Shown here: positions 1 to 6,010 of the stretch, piece by piece
Layout of the letters: each line of letters opens with the position of its first letter
How positions within the stretch are numbered: the stretch's first letter is position 1
From: Archangium sp.
Lineage (GTDB): Bacteria; Myxococcota; Myxococcia; Myxococcales; Myxococcaceae
Reading direction: 5' to 3'
Assembly (NCBI GenBank): GCA_016793525.1
Contig: JAEUJT010000290.1
Location: forward strand, 1 to 6,387
Length of the DNA stretch: 6,387 nucleotides
Program-made: the position numbers and the translations under genes
Notes under the pieces: generated by a model
What the model saw: only the letters and a program-made list of their open reading frames with translations
Told to the model about the DNA's origin: nothing
Databases searched by the model: none

Positions 1-641
1 TCCGCGAAGGTCTGATCGTGGCCCTCGAGGGGGCTGAGCCGCGCGTTGACGCCGACGGCGGCGCGATCTGGCCCGACCGGAGCGACGCCGGCAACGACGC
101 CCAGCTGCTCAACGCGCCGGCCTTCGACGCCGACGGTGGCAGCTTCGTGCTCGACGGTGTCGATGACTGGATCTCCGTGCCCACCTCAACGTCGATGCAG
201 ACGCCGGTATCGACCATGACGGTGTTGCTCGCGCTGGAGGCTCCGCCGACGACCGACCGGGTATTTCTCATTCAGGGGTACAGCAACGACACCACGTCGT
301 TCACCCACTACTGGTACGAGAACAACAGCCTCGTCATTTTCTACGGGAGCTACACGGGGCTCGCGGAGATCCCGTGGTCGGCGCTCCAGACCGGCTGGCA
401 TGAGGTCACGGTGACCTACGACGGCGCCACCGTGACCGTGTACGTCGACGGAAAACCCTTCGGGAACGCACCCGTCGCCACCACCCAGGTCAGCACCTTG
501 CCGTTGAGCATCGGCGCCGATTTCAACGGCGGGTACCGGGGGCCGAGCAAGCGCATCGGTGCGGTGCTCATGTACAACCGGGCGCTGTCGGCGGCCGACG
601 TCGCGTACAACTCCGGTATCTTGAAGCGCCGCTTCCGCTGA
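1..641 (+). CDS. LamG/concanavalin A-like jelly-roll domain protein, C-terminal part (5' end outside window)
   Basis: The frame is open from the first complete codon (position 3) to the TGA at 639-641, giving 212 visible residues. A GTG at 18-20 lies inside the domain's lead-in (REGLIVALEG), so I read this as a gene entering from the left, not one starting there. The segment resembles LamG-type laminin-G/pentraxin-like beta sandwiches. A 'DADGG..WPDRSDAGNDAQL' entry (about residues 16-36) is followed by 'FVLDGVDDWISVP', then the core strand pair 'WHEVTVTYDGATVTVYVDGKPFG' (about 132-154) and the closing 'GAVLMYNRALSAADV' (about 186-200), a standard LamG ending. The visible part has no cysteine, catalytic motif or membrane segment, and it ends soon after the domain with a short basic tail (LKRRFR). 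Such domains in bacteria usually sit in exported proteins and bind glycans or proteins. Ligand, export signal and full length cannot be seen. The neighbouring kinase converges on it, so the two need not be related. Confidence 0.8.
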   Translation, partial: REGLIVALEGAEPRVDADGGAIWPDRSDAGNDAQLLNAPAFDADGGSFVLDGVDDWISVPTSTSMQTPVSTMTVLLALEAPPTTDRVFLIQGYSNDTTSFTHYWYENNSLVIFYGSYTGLAEIPWSALQTGWHEVTVTYDGATVTVYVDGKPFGNAPVATTQVSTLPLSIGADFNGGYRGPSKRIGAVLMYNRALSAADVAYNSGILKRRFR

Positions 642-645
642 CGAT

Positions 646-2490
646 CTACGGCGTCAACGCGCCGCTGACGTCGACCTCGCGCTCGACCACACCGCCCGGC
701 GCGACTTCGACTTCGAACTCGACCGGCTTGGAGAGGGACTCGCTGCGAAGCTGCAGGCGCTGCGTGCCTTCGAACACCTGCATCGCCAGCCCCACCGAGC
801 CGACATTGACGCCCGCACGCCAGACGCTGGCCGACTTGAGGGCCGGCTTGGTGCGCACCTTGAGGGTGGCCTCGCGAAAGGTCTTCTCCACGGTCACCGG
901 CGCGTCGGCCGCTCCGTCGACCCGCTGGGCGTGCAAGAGACCACGTTCCTCATCAAGCAGCTGCACCAGGTCGCCGGCGTAGGCGCCGCTGACGCCCTCG
1001 AGCGGGGTGAAGCCGAGCTCGCGGGTGGTGGCGCTGCCAGGGCGGAGCACGACCACCTTGGTGCGCGGCGACGAGCGTGCGGTGAGCTTGAGCGGCGTGC
1101 CTTTTTCCACCGGTGGGAGCGCCGCCCCCACCAGGCCGAAGAGCTGCGAGCGGGCCATGAAGGCCACTCCGGCGATCACCACCAAGAAGGCCACCGCCGC
1201 GATGGTGCCCCAGGGCGTGGTCGGCTTGCGCTTGCGAAGTTGGTTGCCGACGCGCGGCAGGTCTTCGGCGGTGTGCTGCACGTCGACGTCGAGCGGCTTG
1301 GGGGTCTGCGTTCGCCGCGGCGGCGCGTCGGGCATCTTCCGCTTCGAGACCGAGCGCGCGTCGCTCCGCTCTGACTTCGAGCTGACCTCGGCCGCCGCCT
1401 GCTTGCGCCGGGGCACGTCGCCGACCGTCAACTTCGGGTTCGAGTTGCCCTGTACGAGGTCGCCGGTGTTGATCTGCTGCGGGCCCTCTTCGTCTTCGCT
1501 GGGGTGCAGGTTGCTCGCCGACGATTTCGAGGCCGGCGCCGGAGCTCCCACGCGCGCTTCTTCAGCGAGGCGGTCAGCGAAGAGCGACTCCATCATCTCG
1601 GCCACCTGCACGCTGGTCGACAACGTGCCCTCGGTGACGAGGAACTGCTCGAGCGCCATCTGGAACTGGCGGGCGTCGCGGTACCGCGCGTCGACCGACT
1701 TGGCGATGGCCTTCATCACCACGCCGTCGACCTCAGGGCCGGAGGTGTCTGACGCTTCGGAAGGCGGCTGGATCTCGCAGGCGATGGCGGCCTGCAGCGT
1801 GGCCATGTCGTTGCCGCGCTTGAGTGGCCGAGTGGCGGTGAGCAGCTCGTACAGCACCAGCCCGATGGAGAAGATGTCGCTTCGCGCGTCGAGCGCCAAC
1901 CCGCCAGCGTGCTCGGGCGCCATGTAGGCGAACTTGCCTTTGATGGTGCCGGCCTTGGTCTGGCTCGATTGGTCGGCGGCCTTGGCGATGCCGAAGTCGA
2001 CCACCTTCACCGTGCCGTCGAAGCTGACCAGAATGTTCTGCGGCGAGATGTCGCGGTGCACGACCTTGAGCGGCTTGCCGGCGTCGTCGGTGCGGGTGTG
2101 GGCGTAATAGAGCCCGGCACACGCGTCGGCGATGATGCGCAGTGAAATCGCTCGCGACGGCCACTGCCCAGACTTGGCGGCGCGGCGCATGACGCGGCCC
2201 AGATCTTCGCCGTGCACGTATTCCATGGCGATGAAGTAGGCGCCCTTGGCCTGACCGAACTCGTAGATCTGCGCGATGTTCGGGTGGTTGAAGCGCATCG
2301 CGACCTTCGCTTCGTTCTCGAACATCTGAAGAAATTCGGGGTCTTGCGCGAGGTGCGGGAGAATGCGCTTGATGACGACGTGTTTGTTGATGCCCTTGAG
2401 GCCGGTCGTCTGCTTCGCAAGCCACACCTCGGCCATGCCGCCCACGGCGAGCTTCTTCTCCAACAGATATTTGCCGAAAGACTCGCTCAC
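646..2490 (-). CDS. Transmembrane Hanks-type Ser/Thr protein kinase (PknB-like) with C-terminal extracytoplasmic domain
   Basis: This 614-residue protein phosphorylates Ser/Thr in target proteins. The kinase domain spans about residues 6-284. It has a glycine-rich loop 'AVGGMAEV' (15-22), ATP-binding Lys41 in VVIKR, alpha-C Glu60, the catalytic loop 'HRDISPQN' (145-152, Asp147), DFG (165-167) and APE (191-193), so it looks catalytically complete. Ser/Thr residues between DFG and APE (175-182) are candidate autophosphorylation sites. A Ser-, Lys- and Pro-rich linker (about 310-425) follows. A basic patch (RKRK, 419-422) then precedes a single membrane span (427-446), which predicts a cytoplasmic kinase and an outer C-terminus. 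The outer part (about 460-614) is beta-rich, with two stretches that weakly recall PEGA repeats ('LGFTPLEG' near 492-499 and 'LKVRTKP...' from 543). I chose GTG at 2490 because it gives the family-like start 'MSESFGKYLLEKKLAVGGMAEV'. An upstream TTG at 2532 would add 14 unfamiliar residues. No good Shine-Dalgarno precedes the GTG. Target and signal are unknown. Confidence 0.93.
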   Translation of the reverse strand: MSESFGKYLLEKKLAVGGMAEVWLAKQTTGLKGINKHVVIKRILPHLAQDPEFLQMFENEAKVAMRFNHPNIAQIYEFGQAKGAYFIAMEYVHGEDLGRVMRRAAKSGQWPSRAISLRIIADACAGLYYAHTRTDDAGKPLKVVHRDISPQNILVSFDGTVKVVDFGIAKAADQSSQTKAGTIKGKFAYMAPEHAGGLALDARSDIFSIGLVLYELLTATRPLKRGNDMATLQAAIACEIQPPSEASDTSGPEVDGVVMKAIAKSVDARYRDARQFQMALEQFLVTEGTLSTSVQVAEMMESLFADRLAEEARVGAPAPASKSSASNLHPSEDEEGPQQINTGDLVQGNSNPKLTVGDVPRRKQAAAEVSSKSERSDARSVSKRKMPDAPPRRTQTPKPLDVDVQHTAEDLPRVGNQLRKRKPTTPWGTIAAVAFLVVIAGVAFMARSQLFGLVGAALPPVEKGTPLKLTARSSPRTKVVVLRPGSATTRELGFTPLEGVSGAYAGDLVQLLDEERGLLHAQRVDGAADAPVTVEKTFREATLKVRTKPALKSASVWRAGVNVGSVGLAMQVFEGTQRLQLRSESLSKPVEFEVEVAPGGVVEREVDVSGALTP

Positions 2491-2503
2491 GGAAGCGGCG
2501 CGC

Positions 2504-2532
2504 AGTGTAGGGAGGCGTGGCCGCAACCACAA
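2504..2532 (-). promoter_or_regulatory. Possible sigma70-like promoter for the kinase gene
   Basis: Read on the minus strand, TTGTGG (2532-2527) is followed after exactly 17 nt by TACACT (2509-2504). These match the -35 consensus at 3 of 6 bases and the -10 consensus at 4 of 6. Transcription would begin about 7 nt before the GTG at 2490, giving a very short or leaderless transcript, which would fit the lack of a ribosome binding site there. The match is weak and could arise by chance. The alternative TTG start at 2532 would lie inside this -35 box. I saw no comparable promoter for the plus-strand methyltransferase gene in the same gap. Confidence 0.25.
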
Positions 2533-2553
2533 CGATTCGCCACATCGAGATCA

Positions 2554-3891
2554 ATGACTTCGCTTCGCAACCGGCCGCTCCGTGAAGACCTGGTGATCCA
2601 AGCCTCCCTCGAGGCCTACGCGCTGATTCGCCATGAAGGGCGCCTCTCCGACCGCGCGCTGGAGACCGTGCTGCGGCCGAAAAAACACCTCTACTCGAGT
2701 GAGCGGCGCGCGACGGCCGAGCGGGTGTACGCGCTGCTCCGGCGCCAGCGGCTGGTCGACTACCTCGCGGAGAAGGCCTTCAAAGACTTCAAGGCCCGCG
2801 GCTCGTCGCAGCAAGATCTCCTGCGCCTTGCACTGTCGCGAGTGCTCGACGGCGAGACGGCGCGCGCGGCGGGCAAGGCGATGACGCTCAGCTCGGGGGA
2901 GATCGACGGCCTCGAGCGCGCGATTCAGCACAAGAGCGACCTGAAACGACTCCCCCCGCTGGAGCGGCTGGCCATCGAGGCGAGCGTGCCCGACTTCTTC
3001 GCCGCCAAGCTCCAGCGCGAATACGGCGATGAGGCCCACGCCGCGGCCGAGGCGATGAACGAGCGCGCGCCGCTGTGCATTCGCGTCAACGAGCTGAAGA
3101 TCACCCGCGCCGAGCTGATGACCCGGTTGGAGACAGAAGAGGTCAAAGCCAAGCTGACCCCGCTGTCGCCGATTGGCCTGTTCCTCGAGACGCGGCACAA
3201 CGCCTACGCGCTCCCCTCGTTCAAAGAGGGGCTGTTCGAGATTCAAGACGAAGGCAGCCAGCTGCTCGGCATGTTGGTCGACGCGCCGCCACGCAAGGTG
3301 GTCGACGCGTGCGCGGGAGCGGGTGGAAAAACCCTCCAGCTCGCCGCGCAGATGAAAAACCGCGGAGAGCTCTTCGCGCTCGACATCGACGCCCGCCGCC
3401 TCGAGGACCTGAAGCTGCGCGCCCGCCGCGACGGCGTGCACAACGTGCGCATCCAGGCGCTCCCCAAAGACGACGACGCGGCGCTCGAGGAAGTGTTGAA
3501 GAAGCTCCAGGGCGTTGAACGCGTGCTGGTCGACGCGCCGTGCAGCGGCTCGGGTACCTACCGGCGCAAGCCCGACGCCCGGTACAAGCTCGACGAGGCG
3601 ATGCTGGCCGATCACGTGTCGCGGCAGAAGACGCTGCTGGCCCGCTTCGCGCCGCTGGTGAAGCGCGGAGGGCGCGTGGTGTACGGCACCTGCAGCGTGC
3701 TGCGCGAAGAGAACGAAGACGTGGTGGCCGACTTCCTCTCCAAACACGCTGACTTTCGCATCGCGCCCGCAGGCACCTGGCTCGGCGAAGCGCTGGCGGC
3801 GTCGTGTACGCGCGACGGAATGCTGCGGCTCACCCCGCACCGGCACGGCACCGACGGCTTCTTCGGCGTGGTGTTGGAGCGCACCGCGTGA
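2554..3891 (+). CDS. RsmB/NOP-family RNA (cytosine-5-)methyltransferase, RsmB-like with NusB-like N-terminus
   Basis: This 445-residue protein transfers a methyl group from S-adenosylmethionine to C5 of a cytosine in RNA, most likely 16S rRNA. An all-helical N-terminus (about 10-140) resembles the NusB-like domain of RsmB. Next come a pre-catalytic region with 'CIRVNELK' (175-182) and 'FEIQDEGSQL' (228-237), and then the Rossmann methyltransferase. SAM motif I is 'DACAGAGGKT' (251-260), and 'ALDID' (275-279) is the acidic end of the next strand. Motif IV is 'VDAPCSGSGTYRRKPD' (326-341, Cys330), and motif VI is 'YGTCSVLREENED' (377-389). By family knowledge Cys380 is the nucleophile and Cys330 helps release the product. 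The length is close to E. coli RsmB (429). Motif I lacks the Ala-Pro of 'CAAPGGKT', which suggests a separate branch, so I withhold the symbol rsmB and the C967 site. ATG at 2554 starts the recognisable domain; the open frame upstream lies antisense to the kinase. This is the first gene of an overlapping three-gene run. Confidence 0.9.
   Translation: MTSLRNRPLREDLVIQASLEAYALIRHEGRLSDRALETVLRPKKHLYSSERRATAERVYALLRRQRLVDYLAEKAFKDFKARGSSQQDLLRLALSRVLDGETARAAGKAMTLSSGEIDGLERAIQHKSDLKRLPPLERLAIEASVPDFFAAKLQREYGDEAHAAAEAMNERAPLCIRVNELKITRAELMTRLETEEVKAKLTPLSPIGLFLETRHNAYALPSFKEGLFEIQDEGSQLLGMLVDAPPRKVVDACAGAGGKTLQLAAQMKNRGELFALDIDARRLEDLKLRARRDGVHNVRIQALPKDDDAALEEVLKKLQGVERVLVDAPCSGSGTYRRKPDARYKLDEAMLADHVSRQKTLLARFAPLVKRGGRVVYGTCSVLREENEDVVADFLSKHADFRIAPAGTWLGEALAASCTRDGMLRLTPHRHGTDGFFGVVLERTA
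3876..3891 (+). promoter_or_regulatory. Ribosome binding site and GTGA stop/start overlap coupling the methyltransferase and RDD genes
   Basis: GGAG at 3876-3879 lies 8 nt before GTG 3888-3890, and the TGA of the upstream gene occupies 3889-3891, so stop and start share the four bases GTGA. This arrangement is typical of translational coupling. It decides the RDD start over longer in-frame readings that begin inside the methyltransferase gene. Confidence 0.7.
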
Positions 3892-4589
3892 GTTCGCTGG
3901 ACCCGACGCTTCGGGTCACGACACCCGAGCGCGTCTCGGTGGAGCTCCCGCTGGCGGGCATCGGGTTTCGCGCCTTGGCCTCCGGCATCGACGCGGCGGC
4001 GATTTTCGCCGTGGTGACGGTGAGCTACTTCCTCTTCACCTTGGCCGTGCCAGATCCGCTCGACGCGTGGCTCGGGCTCTCCGGCGTGGTGCGCGCGGCG
4101 CTGGCGGGTGGCGCGGTGCTCACGCTGTGGGTCTACTGGACGGTGATGGAGATCGCCTGGAACGGCCAGACCCTGGGCAAGCGCGCGTTGGGTATTCGCG
4201 TGGTGCGGAGCGACGGCCGGCCGCTCACCGCCGGAGACAGCGCCCTTCGCAACCTGATGCGCCTCGTCGACTTTCTGCCCGTCTGCTACCCGGTGGGGTT
4301 GATCACGATGCTGGTGGACTCGCGTCAGCGGCGCTTAGGCGACCTCGTGGCCGGCACGGTGCTGGTCCGTGAGCAGCGCTTCGATCTCTCCAAGTACCAG
4401 TCGGCGCAAGCCTCGATCCCCGCGGCCGACGTTGAGCTGATCACCTCGTTCCTCGCGCGGGCGGCGTCCCTCGAGCCGGAGGCCCGGCTGCGCGTCGGTC
4501 GGGCCCTCGCCGCGCGCTTCGGAGCCATTGGCGCTGAGCTCGACGACGCGGCGATACGCGCGCACCTCGAGGCGGTGCTCCGTGGCTGA
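3888..4589 (+). CDS. RDD-family membrane protein
   Basis: This is a 233-residue inner-membrane protein. The RDD signatures are visible in order. Arg28 and Asp35 lie in 'FRALASGIDAAAIF' at the start of the first membrane segment. The sequence 'GQTLGKRALGIRVV' (93-106) follows the second segment, 'RNLMRLVDFLP' (121-131) leads into the third, and 'RRLGDLVAGTVLV' (148-160) comes after it. Likely membrane spans are about 29-54, 65-91 and 126-144. A charged, helical cytoplasmic tail (about 180-233), rich in Ala, Arg, Glu and Leu, extends beyond the core domain. RDD proteins are diverse and mostly uncharacterised; some have been linked to ion transport, so no substrate is assigned. GTG 3888 is chosen for its GGAG site and the 4-bp overlap with the upstream stop. 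The 8-bp overlap with the following SpoIIM-family gene implies the two are made together, and this gene pair recurs in many bacteria. Confidence 0.9.
   Translation: MSSLDPTLRVTTPERVSVELPLAGIGFRALASGIDAAAIFAVVTVSYFLFTLAVPDPLDAWLGLSGVVRAALAGGAVLTLWVYWTVMEIAWNGQTLGKRALGIRVVRSDGRPLTAGDSALRNLMRLVDFLPVCYPVGLITMLVDSRQRRLGDLVAGTVLVREQRFDLSKYQSAQASIPAADVELITSFLARAASLEPEARLRVGRALAARFGAIGAELDDAAIRAHLEAVLRG
4569..4589 (+). promoter_or_regulatory. Ribosome binding site and 8-bp overlap coupling the RDD and SpoIIM-family genes
   Basis: GAGG at 4569-4572 lies 9 nt before GTG 4582-4584, inside the last codons of the RDD gene, whose TGA ends at 4589. The spacing is normal for a Shine-Dalgarno site. It supports the GTG start over an in-frame upstream start at 4528, which would add 18 arginine- and serine-rich residues that look out of frame with the family. 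Confidence 0.6.
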
Positions 4590-5553
4590 GGCGCTGGCCG
4601 ATTTCGTGGCACGTCGACGACCGGCGTGGGACGCGTTGACCGCGCAGCTCGACGCGCTCCGCAGCGGCAAAGCCACCCTCGAGTCGTTGATCTCGTTGGA
4701 GGCAGGCTACCGGCAGGCCGCGTCGGATCTCGCGCACGCGCAAGCCGCCTACCCGAGCACCGAGGTCACCGCGTTTCTGCACCAGCTCTGCGCGCGCGCG
4801 TACGGGGCCATCTACCGGCTCCGCGTCGACCGCTGGAGCGCGCTGCGCGACTTCTACCGCGTGACGCTGCCTCGGCTCGCCCGCGAGAACTTGCGCTTCA
4901 CGGCTTTCGCGGCGGGCCTGCTGGCCTTGGGGGTGCTGACGGGGTTCACCACCGTGGCGCTGGCCCCGTCGGCGAGCGTGCTGCTGGTGAGCGACAACCT
5001 TCGGTCGGCGATCGAGCGCGGCGAGCTGTGGACTGACAAGGCCCTCGACGTCTTGTCTCCGTCGTCGATGGCCGTGCAGATCTTCACCAACAACGTGCGG
5101 GTGGCGTTTTCGTCCTTCGCGCTCGGGCTCACCGCCGGTGTGGGCACGGTGTCATTGCTGATCTTCAACGGCCTCGCGGTGGGGGCGATTGTCGCCGCGT
5201 GTATGAACGGCGGCCTCGCTGGCGGCATTCTCGAGTTCATGGCCGCGCACGGCCCTGTGGAGCTCTCGATCATCGCCATCTCCGGCGGTGGCGGGCTGAT
5301 GCTCGGTGACGCGCTCATCGCGCCGGGAGAACGGCCGCGCGTCGAGGTCCTCCGCACCCGCGCGCGCGACGCCATGCAGCTCGTGTTGGGCTGCGCTCCG
5401 GTGTTGGTGATGATCGGCGTGGTCGAGGGCTTCGTCAGCCCTGGCTCGCTGGTGCCGTGGCCGCTGAAAGTGGCCTTCGGCGCGCTGAGCGCGTTCGCCT
5501 TCTGGCGCTACCTGCTCACGCCGCCGCGGCCTCGAGCTGGCGCACCTGTTTGA
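4582..5553 (+). CDS. SpoIIM/DUF95-family (stage II sporulation protein M-like) multi-pass membrane protein
   Basis: This 323-residue membrane protein has a helical cytoplasmic N-terminus (about 1-104), including 'DFVARRRPAWDALTAQLD' and 'EAGYRQAASDLAHAQAAYP', followed by about six hydrophobic segments near 106-127, 174-194, 196-219, 227-246, 265-285 and 291-312. Family hallmarks are 'IFTNNVRVAFSSFALGL' (167-183), 'IFNGLAVGAI' (194-203), 'HGPVELSIIAISGGGGLMLGDALIAPG' (223-249) and 'VEGFVSPG' (281-288). In Bacillus, SpoIIM works in engulfment with SpoIID and SpoIIP. Those partners are not in view, and most non-Firmicute homologues lie next to RDD, MoxR, DUF58 or DUF4129 genes, where their role is unknown. 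The name therefore should not be taken as proof of a sporulation role, although myxobacteria do form spores. GTG 4582 is chosen for the GAGG site and the family-like N-terminus. The last 38 bp overlap the 3' end of the opposing peroxiredoxin gene. Confidence 0.9.
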   Translation: MAEALADFVARRRPAWDALTAQLDALRSGKATLESLISLEAGYRQAASDLAHAQAAYPSTEVTAFLHQLCARAYGAIYRLRVDRWSALRDFYRVTLPRLARENLRFTAFAAGLLALGVLTGFTTVALAPSASVLLVSDNLRSAIERGELWTDKALDVLSPSSMAVQIFTNNVRVAFSSFALGLTAGVGTVSLLIFNGLAVGAIVAACMNGGLAGGILEFMAAHGPVELSIIAISGGGGLMLGDALIAPGERPRVEVLRTRARDAMQLVLGCAPVLVMIGVVEGFVSPGSLVPWPLKVAFGALSAFAFWRYLLTPPRPRAGAPV

Positions 5554-5974
5554 GTGCCACCGCCACGTGTTCGTCGAACTTCAGCATCGAGTCGAACTGA
5601 TCGACGATGTTCCCGTTGCGGTCGATGATGAACGTGACCCGGCCGGCGATGAACCCGAGCACCTTCTTCACTCCGAAGCCTTTGGCCGCCGCGCCTTTGG
5701 GGTCGGTCAGCAGCGTGTAGGGCAGCTTGTGTTTCGACTTGAACGCCTCGTGCGAGTCCGCGTCGTCAGCCGAGACGCCGATGACCTCGGCGCCGGCGTC
5801 GAGAAAGTCTTGGTGGGCATCGCGAAACGCGCACGCCTCGAGGGTGCAGCCGGTGGTGTCGTCTTTCGGGTAGAAAAACAGCACCAACGTCTTCTTGCCG
5901 ATGAGCTCGGAGAGCCGAACAGCGCTGCCATCTGCGCGGAGGAACGACACGTCGGGGGCCTTGCTCACTGACAT
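5516..5974 (-). CDS. bcp: Thiol peroxidase, BCP/PrxQ-type peroxiredoxin
   Basis: This 152-residue cytoplasmic protein has no signal peptide and reduces hydrogen and organic peroxides, normally with electrons from thioredoxin. The active site 'FFYPKDDTTGCTLEACAFRD' (33-52) holds the peroxiredoxin pattern P-x3-T-x2-C: Pro36, Thr40 and peroxidatic Cys43. A second cysteine five residues on (Cys48) is the resolving Cys of the BCP/PrxQ subgroup, so this should be an atypical 2-Cys enzyme. 'GVSADDADSHEAF' (66-78), 'LLTDPKG' (88-94) and 'GRVTFIIDRNGNI' (111-123, Arg112) are further family features, and the length is normal for BCP. ATG 5974 gives the usual start just before 'KAPD'. A GTG at 5995 would add 7 residues (MGLKCWR); neither start has a strong ribosome site. 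The gene lies 36 bp downstream of the J-domain gene on the same strand, so co-transcription is likely. Its 3' end overlaps the SpoIIM-family gene. Confidence 0.93.
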   Translation of the reverse strand: MSVSKAPDVSFLRADGSAVRLSELIGKKTLVLFFYPKDDTTGCTLEACAFRDAHQDFLDAGAEVIGVSADDADSHEAFKSKHKLPYTLLTDPKGAAAKGFGVKKVLGFIAGRVTFIIDRNGNIVDQFDSMLKFDEHVAVALKQVRQLEAAAA

Positions 5975-6010
5975 GCGCCAGCACTTAAGGCCCACCCGCT
6001 CGGCGCGCCA

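Noticed and set aside
48..139. Two near-identical 14-bp copies (48-61 and 126-139) encoding DADGG twice
   Set aside because: They are short, and the peptide is a common turn motif in LamG-type proteins. Not convincing as a functional DNA repeat.
1007..1927. A 306-codon plus-strand open frame opposite the kinase gene
   Set aside because: The translation is compositionally biased (Ser, Arg, Ala), has no domain, and lies fully antisense to a well-supported kinase.
2517..2530. Small inverted repeat GTGG-N6-CCAC in the divergent gap
   Set aside because: A 4-bp stem is too short to call an operator or hairpin in G+C-rich DNA.
2212..2553. N-terminal extension of the methyltransferase by 114 codons
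   Set aside because: The extra segment lies antisense to the kinase N-terminus and crosses its start; family length and domain start agree with ATG 2554.
1733..2554. A 273-codon minus-strand open frame overlapping the kinase gene in another frame
   Set aside because: It reads as Arg/His-rich out-of-frame sequence; the kinase frame carries every catalytic motif across the same DNA.
2551..3846. A 431-codon open frame on the minus strand, opposite the methyltransferase gene
   Set aside because: It is an antisense shadow of a G+C-rich gene. The translation is rich in Arg, Val, His and Gln without recognisable motifs, while the plus strand encodes all catalytic motifs of the methyltransferase.
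6002..6009. Eight-base palindrome GGCGCGCC between the J-domain and bcp genes
   Set aside because: It is expected by chance at this base composition, and no T-run follows to make it a terminator.
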